Origin: an uncultured Erysipelotrichaceae bacterium
GTDB taxonomy: Bacteria; Bacillota_I; Bacilli_A; Erysipelotrichales; Erysipelotrichaceae
Length of the DNA stretch: 64,000 nt
Assembly (NCBI GenBank): GCA_903789495.1
Contig: CAIFEQ010000002.1
Span: 1-64,000, forward strand
Direction of reading: 5' to 3'
The notes beneath the pieces are model-generated. The model was not told the DNA's origin and ran no database searches. It worked only from the letters and a program-made list of their open reading frames with translations. Numbering within the stretch: the first letter of the stretch is position 1; each line of letters starts with the position of its first letter. A program made the position numbers and the translations under genes. Shown in pieces: positions 17,043 to 26,363 of the stretch.

Positions 17043-18329
17043 TCACTCGGCTTTCTCACCGGCGTTCATGTGCAGGGTTTCCGGCATCTTCGCCAGCAGC
17101 GGCATCCTTACGAATGCCTCGAGGCAGATGAAGCCGATGAACAGCACATACGGACCCAGGGTGTCGTAGACCGTACCGGCTACGATGGCCAGAATGGCGG
17201 AGATGGTCATGCCGATCAGGCGTTCCACCCCCAGCCAGATGCCCATGACTTCCGGACTGACCAGTTCCCGGGTCAGGGCCGCAGCCAGCGTCAGACCGAT
17301 GTAGTAGAAGCCCTGCAGAACCCCGGCCAGGATCAGCGTGGCACTGGACTTCGAGGTCATCAGCAGGATCAGGCTGAGCCAGTACAGCGGCCAGATGACA
17401 TAGAGCACCTTCTTGCGGCCGACCTTGTCTGAGATCGCCCCGACAAAGTATCCGCAGACCGTAGAGGTGACGGCCTGCGCCGTGACCATGGTACCCAGGG
17501 TCTGTACCGAAGCCCCCTTGACCTCACTGGCAAAGACCTGGATATACGGCAGGATCATGGCCTGGGTCGCGGTGCCGATGGCGGCGACGATGACCCATCT
17601 CTGCAGCAGCCTGCTGGAGCGGATCAGCCCGAAGCCTTCCTTCAGCACCTGACTGTAGGACTGCCGCGGTGCGGCGATCCGGCGGTCATTGGACAGATTC
17701 TTCTGGACCACGAAGAAGGCCAGAATGCTTAGGAAGGCCGGAATGAAGAACAGGTAATGATAGTCATGGGCCGTGGCGGCACTGGTATCGCAGTGCACCA
17801 GATTCACCAGGACAAAGATGGCAATCTGCGGTCCGACAATGCCCAGGAAACCGGCCGCCAGCGATTCGCAGATCAGCATGCCCTTGCCCCGGTCGGAGTT
17901 CTTCAGGCAGTTGCCGCAGATCGTCCCGCAGCAGTGTCCGGCCGTCCCGGCTCCGACGTAGTACAGCATCATGGCCAGGATGCACCAGACCCAGCTCTGG
18001 GCGAAGGCATAGGTGAAATAGGCCGCCATCAGGAAGGCAATGCCGATGAGGTATACCTTCTTGTAGCCCTGCTGGTCAATGAACTTGCCGGTGATCGGTC
18101 CCAGCAGTCCCGACATGAGCATGCCGATGCTGGTGATGATGCCCAGCTGTGCCTTGCTCGCCCCCAGCGCAATGATGTACAGCGACAGATATGGATAGAT
18201 GATGTTGTAGCCGAGACGATCCAGAGAAGTCCGGACGACGGTCGTCCGCCAGTCCTTCATCTGGGCTTTCCAGAACGCCGGAATGCCGAAAAATGCCCCA
18301 CTGCCCTGCTTGGCTTCTGCAGTACTCAT
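17043..18329 (-). CDS. MFS transporter
   Basis: A 428-residue 12-helix major facilitator. The N-terminal half has the LGIITSIGMLMSGLLGPITG segment and the family motif between helices 2 and 3 (GKFIDQQGYKKVYL). It has no recognisable substrate-specific motif; drug or solute efflux is possible. A GGGAGGG site lies 12 bases before the ATG. It is followed by its own terminator. The next gene upstream is another MFS on the same strand, about 140 bases away, probably a separate unit. Confidence 0.85.
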   Translation of the reverse strand: MSTAEAKQGSGAFFGIPAFWKAQMKDWRTTVVRTSLDRLGYNIIYPYLSLYIIALGASKAQLGIITSIGMLMSGLLGPITGKFIDQQGYKKVYLIGIAFLMAAYFTYAFAQSWVWCILAMMLYYVGAGTAGHCCGTICGNCLKNSDRGKGMLICESLAAGFLGIVGPQIAIFVLVNLVHCDTSAATAHDYHYLFFIPAFLSILAFFVVQKNLSNDRRIAAPRQSYSQVLKEGFGLIRSSRLLQRWVIVAAIGTATQAMILPYIQVFASEVKGASVQTLGTMVTAQAVTSTVCGYFVGAISDKVGRKKVLYVIWPLYWLSLILLMTSKSSATLILAGVLQGFYYIGLTLAAALTRELVSPEVMGIWLGVERLIGMTISAILAIVAGTVYDTLGPYVLFIGFICLEAFVRMPLLAKMPETLHMNAGEKAE

Positions 18330-18472
18330 GCTTGTACATTCCCTCCCCGTACAAAGAAAACTTTCCTTTCGGAATTAGCTTCATTGTATCGCGTTTCCTA
18401 CAGGCATTGGGATATATTGACTGCTTCCGTGAAAAAGCCCCCGTTTCCGGCACAGGACAGGCAGATCTGACG

Positions 18473-20011
18473 CTACGCCTCTGCTTTTCTGCCGGACTTT
18501 GTCATCAGGGAGAAAACGATGGTGACGGCAGCCAGGGCAGCCAGCACAAACATGGCATTCCGCAGCGCCCCGGCATAAGCCAGCCGCAGGTTGGCGGCAA
18601 ACTGCGTGATCAGGGCCTGTCCGGCAGCATCTGTTTCTGCCAGCAGGGCTGCCAGCTGGCTCTGATCGGTCAGCAGGGTGGTGCCCAGATAGGAACGGAT
18701 CTGCTCCTCAGTCAGCACAGCCTGCAGGCCTTCCGGAATCGTCTGCGTCAGGTTTGCCTGAAAGGAAATGTTCAGAACCATACCCACCAGAGAAAGACCG
18801 ATGGTTCCGGAAAGAGACTGCAGAAACTGAATCGCCGAAGTCGCTTCACCGATCAGATGTTCCGGCAGTTCATTCTGGGCATGCAGAGTATAGACCATGG
18901 AGTATGTCGTGGTGCCAAGTCCGGACAGCAGAATGCCGAGGACGAAGAGGAGCAGATCCTGCGGTCCGCTGATCAGACCGATCATGATATCGGAGACCGT
19001 ATACACCACCGAGGTCAGGATCATGATGGGCTTGATTTTCCCGGTTCTGCCGATATAGGCGCCCAGGACATAGCCAAGGACCAGCTGTACGGCTGACTTG
19101 GCAGCCGTGATGATGCCGGCTGTGGTCGCCGTGGTCCCGCAGACCGCCATGCTCTGCATGGCCATGTAGGTCCCCACGGCATAGAGCGTCGGCCCCATCA
19201 GACAGACGCCGCCGATGATCAGACGGAACTCCCGGTTCCGGAAGAGTTCCGGTGAAAAGACGGGAGCGTCCGCATGATTGATGTGCTGTACGAAGAGGAA
19301 GAGGCAGATGAGGAACATGGCCAGCATGAGAATGACCGGGGCAGAGAACCAGGCGTACTGCTGACCGCCCCAGGAAAAGACCATGACAATGCCAATGGTA
19401 AGGCCGGAAAGAAGCAGTGTTCCTTTCCAGTCCAGACTGGCATCGGCTTCCACCCGGATGTCCGGCATCTTCAGCAGCAGAATCGCCAGTGTAATCACCG
19501 TCAGAGGGATGGAGAGGTAAAAGACCATGCGCCAGCCCAGAAAATCTCCGATCACGCCGCCGAACAGCGGGGCAGCCACATAGACGATCCCGGTAAGCGT
19601 GCCATAGAAGCCCATGGCCTTGCCCCGGCCTTCCGCATCGAGGGATTCGCCGAAGAAGGCCAGTACGTTGCCTAAAATGGTGCCGCTGCCGATCCCCTGC
19701 AGACCGCGCATGACCATATGAACCGTCATGCTCGAAGTCGCTCCGGCCAGAGCCGTGCTGAGGCCGTTGATGAGGACACCGGCGACGATCATGCGTTTCC
19801 GGCCGGTTCTGTGACCGATCATGGTGGAAATCGGCAGGGCAATGGAGTTGCACAGGAAGTTCAGCGTATACATGAAGGCATAGGCGCTGGTATCCTTGAG
19901 ATCCGAAACGATCTGCGGACCTACGATGCTGCCCATCGCAGTGATGAACATCAGTTCAAACAGGGCCAGATAACAGGCCGTCAGAATCCATTTCTTATTT
20001 TTTTCATTCAT
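18473..20011 (-). CDS. DHA2-family (EmrB/QacA-type) MFS multidrug transporter
   Basis: A 512-residue protein with about 14 hydrophobic segments, matching the DHA2 drug:H+ antiporter family. Motif C-like and helix 2-3 loop residues are visible (GHRTGRKRMIVAGVLI), as is GLQGIGSGTILGN in helix 4. It probably exports hydrophobic compounds. The ATG at 20011 is chosen over an upstream in-frame start because the 21 extra residues are highly basic and unlike the family. The SDR gene upstream on the same strand may be co-transcribed. Confidence 0.87.
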   Translation of the reverse strand: MNEKNKKWILTACYLALFELMFITAMGSIVGPQIVSDLKDTSAYAFMYTLNFLCNSIALPISTMIGHRTGRKRMIVAGVLINGLSTALAGATSSMTVHMVMRGLQGIGSGTILGNVLAFFGESLDAEGRGKAMGFYGTLTGIVYVAAPLFGGVIGDFLGWRMVFYLSIPLTVITLAILLLKMPDIRVEADASLDWKGTLLLSGLTIGIVMVFSWGGQQYAWFSAPVILMLAMFLICLFLFVQHINHADAPVFSPELFRNREFRLIIGGVCLMGPTLYAVGTYMAMQSMAVCGTTATTAGIITAAKSAVQLVLGYVLGAYIGRTGKIKPIMILTSVVYTVSDIMIGLISGPQDLLLFVLGILLSGLGTTTYSMVYTLHAQNELPEHLIGEATSAIQFLQSLSGTIGLSLVGMVLNISFQANLTQTIPEGLQAVLTEEQIRSYLGTTLLTDQSQLAALLAETDAAGQALITQFAANLRLAYAGALRNAMFVLAALAAVTIVFSLMTKSGRKAEA

Positions 20012-20159
20012 CGGGTAATTTATTCCTTTCCGTCCTGTGCTGCGGCCGCGGCTTACCCGGCTTTTGCGCCTCATGAAAGGAAGAACAGGAAAGCCCTGTT
20101 CTTCTCTCTGCTGTTCGTCCGTTCCTGAAACACAGGACTGTCTGCTGCCAGAATCCTGT

Positions 20160-20933
20160 TTACAGATCCAGATCCAGAACGTCTTTGTAGCGCTCGCCGC
20201 CGTCGATGGTCAGGTCGGCACCCGTTACATATCTGGATTCATCGCTGGCCAGATACAGGACGCCATAGGCAATGTCATCCGGTTCGCCAAGGAAGCCGAT
20301 TTCTGTTTTCTTCCGGCACGCTTCCAGAACTGCCGGATTATCACGCAGCACCTGGGTCATCGGAGTCATGATCGTCCCCGGAATGATCGTATTGACACGG
20401 ATGCCATATTTCCCGAGTTCCTGAGAAGCGCCGCGGGTCAGTGCCACCACGGCTCCCTTGGAAACGGTATAGACATTGAAGATGACACCGACGACGCCGG
20501 CCAGGGAGGAAATGTTGATAATGGAGCCCTTCCCGGCTTTCTTCATGGTCGGGGCAACTGCCTTGATGCCGCAGAACGGACCCCAGGCATTGACGGACAT
20601 GATCTTGTCAAAGGCCGCTTTATCGACTTTGTCGTAGATGTCGGCAGAACCGATGGCCGCGTTGTTCACGAGAATGTCAATGGTGCCGAAGTGATCGATA
20701 ACATCCTTTACCACCTGGTTCCAGTTCTCTTCCGAGGAAATATCCAGTTTTTCGGCAATGGCTGATTCAGGAAATTCCTGATTGATACGGTCAACGGTTT
20801 CCTGCAGCTGTTTCTCCGCTACGTCCGCAGCGGCAACTCTGGCGCCTTCTTTGGCAAACAGATACGCTTCAGCAGCTCCCTGTCCCATGGCTGCGCCGGT
20901 GATGATGGCAACTTTTCCTTTTAATCTGTTCAT
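20160..20933 (-). CDS. Short-chain dehydrogenase/reductase (SDR)
   Basis: A 257-residue classical SDR. The cofactor loop is TGAAMGQG (12-19), followed by VNNAAIG and the catalytic Tyr-Lys in YTVSKGAV; the C-terminus has DGG. The start at 20933 has AAGGAG seven bases ahead. It is about 150 bases upstream of the DHA2 transporter on the same strand. The substrate is not known. Confidence 0.85.
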   Translation of the reverse strand: MNRLKGKVAIITGAAMGQGAAEAYLFAKEGARVAAADVAEKQLQETVDRINQEFPESAIAEKLDISSEENWNQVVKDVIDHFGTIDILVNNAAIGSADIYDKVDKAAFDKIMSVNAWGPFCGIKAVAPTMKKAGKGSIINISSLAGVVGVIFNVYTVSKGAVVALTRGASQELGKYGIRVNTIIPGTIMTPMTQVLRDNPAVLEACRKKTEIGFLGEPDDIAYGVLYLASDESRYVTGADLTIDGGERYKDVLDLDL

Positions 20934-21426
20934 GTTTTCTCCTTGCATGCAGATCGGTTCACAGAAGATCTGCAGGTGCATCCTTTCTTTCCCGGGTCCG
21001 GTGCCGGCGGACAGTGCTCTTTCCCGACTGACGGTTTCCGGCTGCCGCCTGTTCCGGCCCAGAAGAAGCCGGTTTTCAGGAACAGGCAGAGCGTCAGAAA
21101 CACCTAGACAGCACCGCTGTCGGCAGATGATACACAGACCACAGGAAATCTGTTTCTCGGCCAGCCTGGGTCAGTGCCGCATTCCGGCAATGTCCCATGT
21201 TCTGATGACCCTGGCATGCAGATTGTCTTCGGGAACATCAAAGGTGAAGGTGCCTGAGCATCTTTCACGGCAGCAGCTGCATTGTTCATCACCGGTGATT
21301 TCCCCTGCCGGCCGCACTGGCAGGAGCAGGCTGTTCTGCTGTCTTCACTATAAAGAAAGAAAAAAACAGTCAGTGATACAGCTGTTTTCCCGAAAACCCG
21401 GATCCATAAACAGAACCTATCAATTC
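20934..21426 (-). other. Gene-free stretch with possible protein relic
   Basis: Apart from the LysR terminator at 21354-21387, no convincing gene is seen. On the minus strand a 57-codon open stretch (21174-21344) reads protein-like near its end (GTFTFDVPEDNLHARVIRTW) but has no start codon and no ribosome binding site. It may be the tail of a lost gene. Confidence 0.3.
21354..21387 (-). terminator. Terminator of LysR gene 21427-22320
   Basis: AAAACAG and CTGTTTT (21381-21387 with 21362-21368) form a stem on the minus strand, followed by a long T run. Confidence 0.65.
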
Positions 21427-22320
21427 TCACAAGAAAGCCGGAGACTGCAGGGCGTTTTCCAGCACATTGAGCAGCCGGATATCCGCCGAAGAAAGATATC
21501 TTTCCTTTTTCCAGACCGCCGTGATGGAAAACGTGCCGGCACCGGTTATGGGCAGCCGGATGATCTGTTCATCTTCCGGCAGGGCGATGTCGATGATGAT
21601 GGCCGACCCGATATTCTGGGCCACCATATTGCGCACGGTCTGCAGCTGGTTGGTGTAAAACACAATATTCCCGGGTTCAAAGCCGGGGACTGAATGCTTC
21701 AGATCTTCGATTGAGGTGCGGTGATCGGAAGTTTCCGTAAAAACGATCAGCGGTTCATTGCAGATCATGTTCGGCTGCACCGCCTTGTTCCGGGCAAGAT
21801 GATTTTTCCGTGAGGTATAGAAATGTACGGTCGAGGAACCGATCCGGCGGGTGTTATAGGCGCTGAAGTCGTCATAATCGCTGCTTCCGACAATGACCAG
21901 GTCTACGGTCTCGCTCTTCAGCAGTCGTCCGACTTCTTCTCTTCCGAAGGAAAAGGTTTCCAGACTGATGTCCGGATTGCTGACAGAGAAGTCGTGCAGG
22001 ACGTTGATCAGTGCCATGTTGAAGATGTAGGACATGCCGATTCTGACGTGTTTGACTTCATTCTTCTTTTCCCGGAAATGTTCTTCAATACGGACTGTCT
22101 GCTTGACGATGGATTTTGCCAGGTTTTCCAGTTCCGCACCGTCTTCCGTAATCGCCAGGTGTCTGTTGACCCGGTAAAACAGATCCACGGACAGTTCTTC
22201 CTCCAGCTGCCGGATGGCAGCGGAGACAGAAGGTTCTGAAACATGCAGTTTTCTTGCTGCCTCAGACATGCTTCCGTATTCACAGATGGCAAGAAAATAC
22301 TGCAGCTGCAGAATTGTCAT
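21427..22320 (-). CDS. LysR-family transcriptional regulator
   Basis: A 297-residue LTTR. The winged HTH is at the N-terminus (LQYFLAICEYGSMSEAARKL, then SEPSVSAAIRQLEEEL), with the periplasmic-binding-protein-like effector domain from about residue 90. The strong AGGAGG site precedes the ATG. A -10 TATAAT lies at 22377-22382 on the minus strand. It is downstream of, and on the same strand as, the lipoprotein flavoreductase gene, so it is the best candidate regulator of that reductase. Confidence 0.9.
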   Translation of the reverse strand: MTILQLQYFLAICEYGSMSEAARKLHVSEPSVSAAIRQLEEELSVDLFYRVNRHLAITEDGAELENLAKSIVKQTVRIEEHFREKKNEVKHVRIGMSYIFNMALINVLHDFSVSNPDISLETFSFGREEVGRLLKSETVDLVIVGSSDYDDFSAYNTRRIGSSTVHFYTSRKNHLARNKAVQPNMICNEPLIVFTETSDHRTSIEDLKHSVPGFEPGNIVFYTNQLQTVRNMVAQNIGSAIIIDIALPEDEQIIRLPITGAGTFSITAVWKKERYLSSADIRLLNVLENALQSPAFL

Positions 22321-22597
22321 AGGATCCTCCTGGAAGGCCTGAATGAATGGAAATCCCTTCAGAACAGATTATTAAAATTATAACAAACTCAGATTGCTTT
22401 ACAGGGCCGTATGGATGGAAATTCTGCAGCGCCTGGCTGATAAACAGTAAATTCTGTTTATGAAATTTCAGGATCTGTAGAAAAATCATATCAATCCCCG
22501 ATGTCCTGCTCTGCCTGTTCCCGCAGCTGATCAGCAAGGAAACCATGCCGCTGTATATCCCGGAATGATCCGCTGCAGAACAGCCTGCCAGAGGATG
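22321..22597. other. Intergenic region between flavoreductase and LysR
   Basis: It holds the LysR promoter (-10 TATAAT at 22377-22382, minus strand) and an AT-rich stretch (TTAAAATTATAAC region) that may be an LTTR box. The remainder, up to the flavoreductase terminator, shows no gene. Confidence 0.5.
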
Positions 22598-22630
22598 AAA
22601 AAAGCAGAAGAGGACATTTCCCCTTCTGCT
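22598..22630 (-). terminator. Terminator of flavoreductase gene
   Basis: GCAGAAG and CTTCTGC (22623-22629 with 22604-22610) form the stem on the minus strand, followed by six T. Confidence 0.8.
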
Positions 22631-22650
22631 CCGAAGACAGAATTCAGGAC

Positions 22651-24438
22651 TTATTCTGCTGCTGCGTTGGTGCCGGCAATCCGGCCGCAGGTGCTGTACA
22701 GACCCAGCGAACCGCCGAGCATGTAGTTCTCGTTGTAGAAGTAACGGTTGCTCATCTCACCGGCCGCATAGAGACCCTGGATGATGGTTCCGTCAGCCTT
22801 CAGCACATGCTGGTCTTCATCCGTGCTCACGCCGCCCGTGGAACCGAAGGTTCTCGGCACATATTTGACGGCATAGAACGGCGCCGTCTCCAGCGCGACC
22901 AGGCTGTCCGCGGCTTTTTCGAAGTCGGTGTCTTCACCGGCAGCGCAGAGTTCGTTGTAGTGATCATAGGTAGCCTGCAGCGTATCGGCATCCACACCGA
23001 TCTGATCCGCCAGATCGGCGATGGTGTCGGCCGTGTAGACCACACCGGCCTCAACACCGGCATCCAGCAGAGCCTTGTTGTCGGCATCCGTGGAATCAAA
23101 GATGTAGTAGTAAGGAGCCGTGCCATCCTGGATGATATCCGAGGCAATCGCATCGACATACGGCACATTCGGCGCTTCATTGCCGAACCGCTCGCCGTTG
23201 CCATTGATGCCGATCGCCGTAGCATAGACCAGGTTTGCCAGATCCGCATCCGCGGCCAGCACATCCGGATCTACGGCGATATCCCAGAGGGCACCGAAGC
23301 CGCTGCCGTCTTCGCAGAGAATCTCAGCACCGACTGCTTCTGCCATGGCAAAGCCGTCACCCGTGTTGGAAGCTGCAGAAGTGGATTCCGTATCCACCGC
23401 CGCCAGCTTCGGCGCATACTCGGCAACCAGCTCTTCGTTGTTGGCATAGCCGCCCGTAGCCAGAATGACTGCCTTGTTGGCAGTATAGGTGGTGATGGTA
23501 TCCGCACTCTCCACAACCGCACCGGTCACATTGCCGTCGGCATCTGTGGTGAGTTCTTCCGCCGTGGTGGACAGAACGATGTTCACGCCCTTGTCTTCCA
23601 GAGCAGCCGTCAGCTGTTCGACCAGACCGGCGCCATTGTCCACATCATGGGCGCAGACATAGGCACCGCCGTCAAAACCGGTATACGGCTCTTCTTCCCA
23701 CTGCACGCCGGCCTCAGCCAGCCAGTCGATTGTCGAACCGGTCTGCGATAGGACATATTCCAGACGATCCATATCCGGATAGCCGGAATCCTGTCCGCTG
23801 TATGCCATGTGGGCATCCCAGGCCGCTTCCATGTTTTCCAGAGACTGATCCACACCGCTGTCGGCATAGGTCTCGGAATCCACACAGATCAGGTAGCCGC
23901 CGGCGACATTGACCGTGCCGCCCAGGGTATCTGCCTTTTCAATGATGGTGACATCCACGCCGGCATCCTTGGCCGCCAGAGCAGCCGTCATGCCGGCCAT
24001 CCCGCCGCCGAGAACCAGAACATCAGTTTCGGCAGTCGCTTCCGTCTTGGCAGCTGCTGTGGCAGAAGCCTCAGCGCTGCTGGTGGAAACCGTGCCGCCT
24101 GCCTGCTCGATGCAGTCATTGACGGCTTCGATGATGGCATTGGACGTCAGAGTCGCGTTGGTGACCACATCCACATCCGTGGACTGTGCATCGATGATTT
24201 CCTGCGGAATCGTCTCAATCGCAGCTTCGGCGATTGCCGGCGTCTCGCTGTTGTCACCGACGGTTACCGACACGATTTCGTTGTCGCTGAATTCGACCGT
24301 TACCGTGACAGTGCCGTTCCGGCCCTCACCGGTACCCGTGTAGGTGCCCGCTTTGTACTTGGCAGAGCTGCTCCCCGAAGAACAGCCCGCAAGTGCAAGA
24401 AGCGAAGCCAGACCAAATGCAAGTGTCTTTTTCTTCAT
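22651..24438 (-). CDS. Lipoprotein flavoreductase (FMN-bind + FAD-binding 2)
   Basis: A 595-residue extracellular fumarate-reductase-like flavoprotein. It starts with a lipoprotein signal peptide (LASLLALAGC, lipid Cys19). An FMN-binding domain (about 30-115) ends in DVVTNATLTS, where ApbE would attach FMN to Thr96; the usual Gly of the Dxx[ST]GAT motif is Asn94. The FAD-binding domain follows (DVLVLGGGMAGMTAALAA) with GERFGNE in the active-site region. Such enzymes reduce small organic acceptors such as urocanate, fumarate or cinnamates in gut anaerobes. The substrate is unknown. GGAGAGGG precedes the start at 24438. Confidence 0.88.
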   Translation of the reverse strand: MKKKTLAFGLASLLALAGCSSGSSSAKYKAGTYTGTGEGRNGTVTVTVEFSDNEIVSVTVGDNSETPAIAEAAIETIPQEIIDAQSTDVDVVTNATLTSNAIIEAVNDCIEQAGGTVSTSSAEASATAAAKTEATAETDVLVLGGGMAGMTAALAAKDAGVDVTIIEKADTLGGTVNVAGGYLICVDSETYADSGVDQSLENMEAAWDAHMAYSGQDSGYPDMDRLEYVLSQTGSTIDWLAEAGVQWEEEPYTGFDGGAYVCAHDVDNGAGLVEQLTAALEDKGVNIVLSTTAEELTTDADGNVTGAVVESADTITTYTANKAVILATGGYANNEELVAEYAPKLAAVDTESTSAASNTGDGFAMAEAVGAEILCEDGSGFGALWDIAVDPDVLAADADLANLVYATAIGINGNGERFGNEAPNVPYVDAIASDIIQDGTAPYYYIFDSTDADNKALLDAGVEAGVVYTADTIADLADQIGVDADTLQATYDHYNELCAAGEDTDFEKAADSLVALETAPFYAVKYVPRTFGSTGGVSTDEDQHVLKADGTIIQGLYAAGEMSNRYFYNENYMLGGSLGLYSTCGRIAGTNAAAE

Positions 24439-24780
24439 TTCTTTCCCTCTCCTATGGGGCAATTAAATGTTAATAATTTAACTTTTCTTTTTCAAGAAAT
24501 ATACATGCCGATTTGTATGACTGTCTGTAATTCTTTTTTAACGCTCCCTAAGGCTCAGTTATGTCCGTACAGAACGGAAGCTGCTGTTCGGTCTCTCCTG
24601 TATCCTTCTATCTGCTTCTATCTATATGTATAGTGCTGCTTTCTGGTACAAGAGACTTCTGGAAGTCATACCGGAAAAGCGTCTGCCGATACCGGGTGTG
24701 TTGTCAGGTCTGATGGATCACAATCAGCAGCTTATCAGGCAGCAACATGTGACTTTCATGCTGGAATGGCATTAGAACTG
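24439..24780. other. Promoter region of flavoreductase; no gene
   Basis: An AT-rich leader with the palindrome GTTAA-TAAT-TTAAC (24469-24482), which resembles a site for a dimeric regulator. Beyond it no open frame with a start and ribosome site is seen. Confidence 0.4.
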
Positions 24781-24812
24781 AAAAGGCAGATTCTCACTCC
24801 GGAAAATCTGCC
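24781..24812 (-). terminator. Surviving terminator of decayed transporter gene
   Basis: GGCAGATT (24785-24792) and AATCTGCC (24805-24812) form an 8-bp stem; on the minus strand TTTT follows. It sits just after the stop of the transporter remnant. Confidence 0.7.
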
Positions 24813-24837
24813 TCCAGGAGAAAACAGCTCAGAAACT

Positions 24838-25119
24838 TCAGATGATCCCCATGCCGGTCCAGCCGACCATGGCCAGGATGTAGAGAATAATGGAAACCAC
24901 GACAGACCAGATGATCATCAGCGGGCCGATGAACTTCCGCCATCTGTTGTAGTTCACCCTGGCAATGGACAGTGCGCCCATGGTCACACCGACTGTCGGT
25001 CAGAGCAGATTGGTCAAACCAGCCTCTTTTTCACCGGTTTCCCGGTCTTGATCATGTTCCGCAGTTTCCGAAATGATGAAGACCCCGATAATGCCTGAAA
25101 TCTTAAAGACAGAAAGTGC
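24838..25119 (-). pseudogene. Remnant of YfcC-like ion/carboxylate transporter
   Basis: A 93-codon minus-strand tail of a multi-helix transporter. The segment GLTNLL-stop-PTVGVTMGALSIARV followed by NYNRWRKFIGPLMIIW and a hydrophobic helix ending MGII matches the C-terminal end of the YfcC/C4-dicarboxylate carrier family. In that family LLTPTSG is expected where an in-frame TGA (25000-25002) now lies. The natural stop (24838-24840) and terminator are intact. Nothing recognisable of the other several hundred residues remains upstream. An intact member of the family is at 48964-50358. Confidence 0.75.
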
Positions 25120-25291
25120 TGGCAGTTTCAATCTGTCATTTCATGCTGAAATTACCTGAAAGAAAAAATTACCAGAATTACCGGCCTGAACAATTTGACA
25201 AAAGAGTGCCAAGCAGTTTCCGGTTCTATTCATTGGAAGCCCTCTCCCGATCTGCTATCACATTCTTAGAAGCTTTGAAAAGGAGGTTCAA

Positions 25292-26203
25292 ATGGAAAAT
25301 AAACTAACCGAAGAACGGTACAAAGAGCTGCTTTACATTCTGGATGTGGAAACCGCTCATCCCAAGAAGCCTTATCCGCAGGAGATCCTGGATCTGGCCA
25401 AGTTATCCGACCGCAAAGTCATAGAGCTGGAGGCAGACGGCATTTCGTTCAAAAACTATCTCTGGACTCCCAAAGAACTGCCGGAAAAGGCTCCGCTGTT
25501 CATTAACATTCATGGCGGCGGCTGGTATATCGGCCATGAGCCCAATGATGATGCATTCTGCAGCTGGCTGGCTGATTATATGCATGGCGTCATTTTTGAT
25601 CTGGACTATACCTGCTCCAGGGATGCAGATATCGAAGTGATGGAGGATCAGTGCTGGGCAGCCTGCCTGTATGCAAAGGAACACTGCGAAGAATGGGGCT
25701 GTGACCCCAAACGGATTTCCGTTGGAGGCTACAGTGCCGGCGGTCATCTGACAGCTGTGCTGACACAGCGGGACAGCGCTGAGAATAAGCCTGTCAACTT
25801 TGCCCTGCAGATCAATGCTTATGGACCTGTGGATATGCGTCCTTCCCGTCCGGTAGAGCCGCAGAACGAATTTGAGGCCAAGATGAGCAAGCGTGGAGAT
25901 GCATTCAATGAACTGTGCTGGAGAGGTAATATGGATGCCTGCTACGACCCCAGGATCAGTCCGATTCTGGCTTCCGATGCAGTGCTCTGCCAGCAGCCCA
26001 GAACGCTGATCATTACAGCCGGCCACTGCCCGTTCAAAGGACAGGGTGAAGAACTGGCCAACCGGCTGATGAAGATCGGTGTGGAAACCACCATCAAGTG
26101 CTTTGTCAATTCCAGTCATGGGTTTATTCCTCACTTCGGCGTTGACTGGGAGCCTGCCGGAAAGCTGATGGCAAAGTACATCTGTGAAAGCTATGCGGAA
26201 TAA
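25292..26203 (+). CDS. Alpha/beta hydrolase (HSL/BD-FAE-type esterase)
   Basis: A 303-residue alpha/beta hydrolase. It has the oxyanion motif HGGGWYIG, the nucleophile elbow GGYSAGG and the terminal catalytic His in NSSHGFIPHFG, as in carboxylesterases related to hormone-sensitive lipase. No signal peptide is seen, so it acts on an internal ester or lactone. AGGAGG lies seven bases before the ATG. It begins a plus-strand run with an aldo-keto reductase, an SLC13-type carrier and a TIM-barrel isomerase, suggesting work on an imported sugar acid or its ester/lactone. Confidence 0.88.
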   Translation: MENKLTEERYKELLYILDVETAHPKKPYPQEILDLAKLSDRKVIELEADGISFKNYLWTPKELPEKAPLFINIHGGGWYIGHEPNDDAFCSWLADYMHGVIFDLDYTCSRDADIEVMEDQCWAACLYAKEHCEEWGCDPKRISVGGYSAGGHLTAVLTQRDSAENKPVNFALQINAYGPVDMRPSRPVEPQNEFEAKMSKRGDAFNELCWRGNMDACYDPRISPILASDAVLCQQPRTLIITAGHCPFKGQGEELANRLMKIGVETTIKCFVNSSHGFIPHFGVDWEPAGKLMAKYICESYAE

Positions 26204-26233
26204 GCACTTCTACAGAAAGTAATCCAAACGAGC

Positions 26234-26270
26234 ATGCAGGTCTGAAGAATAAAGGACCTGCATTCTTTTA
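26234..26270 (+). terminator. Terminator after esterase gene
   Basis: ATGCAGGTC (26234-26242) pairs with GACCTGCAT (26255-26263), followed by TCTTTTA. Confidence 0.75.
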
Positions 26271-26363
26271 CAGAAGGCTGCATATGTGTCAGGCTCCCCC
26301 ACCTGCAGCTGTAATACTGATTATCTTAATGACGTTATTGAAGGTGATCTGAGGAAGGGAAAA

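Noticed and set aside
24766-25098. A 110-codon plus-strand frame
   Set aside because: It is the reverse strand of the YfcC-like transporter remnant and has no ribosome site.
25116-25307. A 63-codon plus-strand frame ahead of the esterase
   Set aside because: No ribosome site, no recognisable composition, and it overlaps the esterase start.
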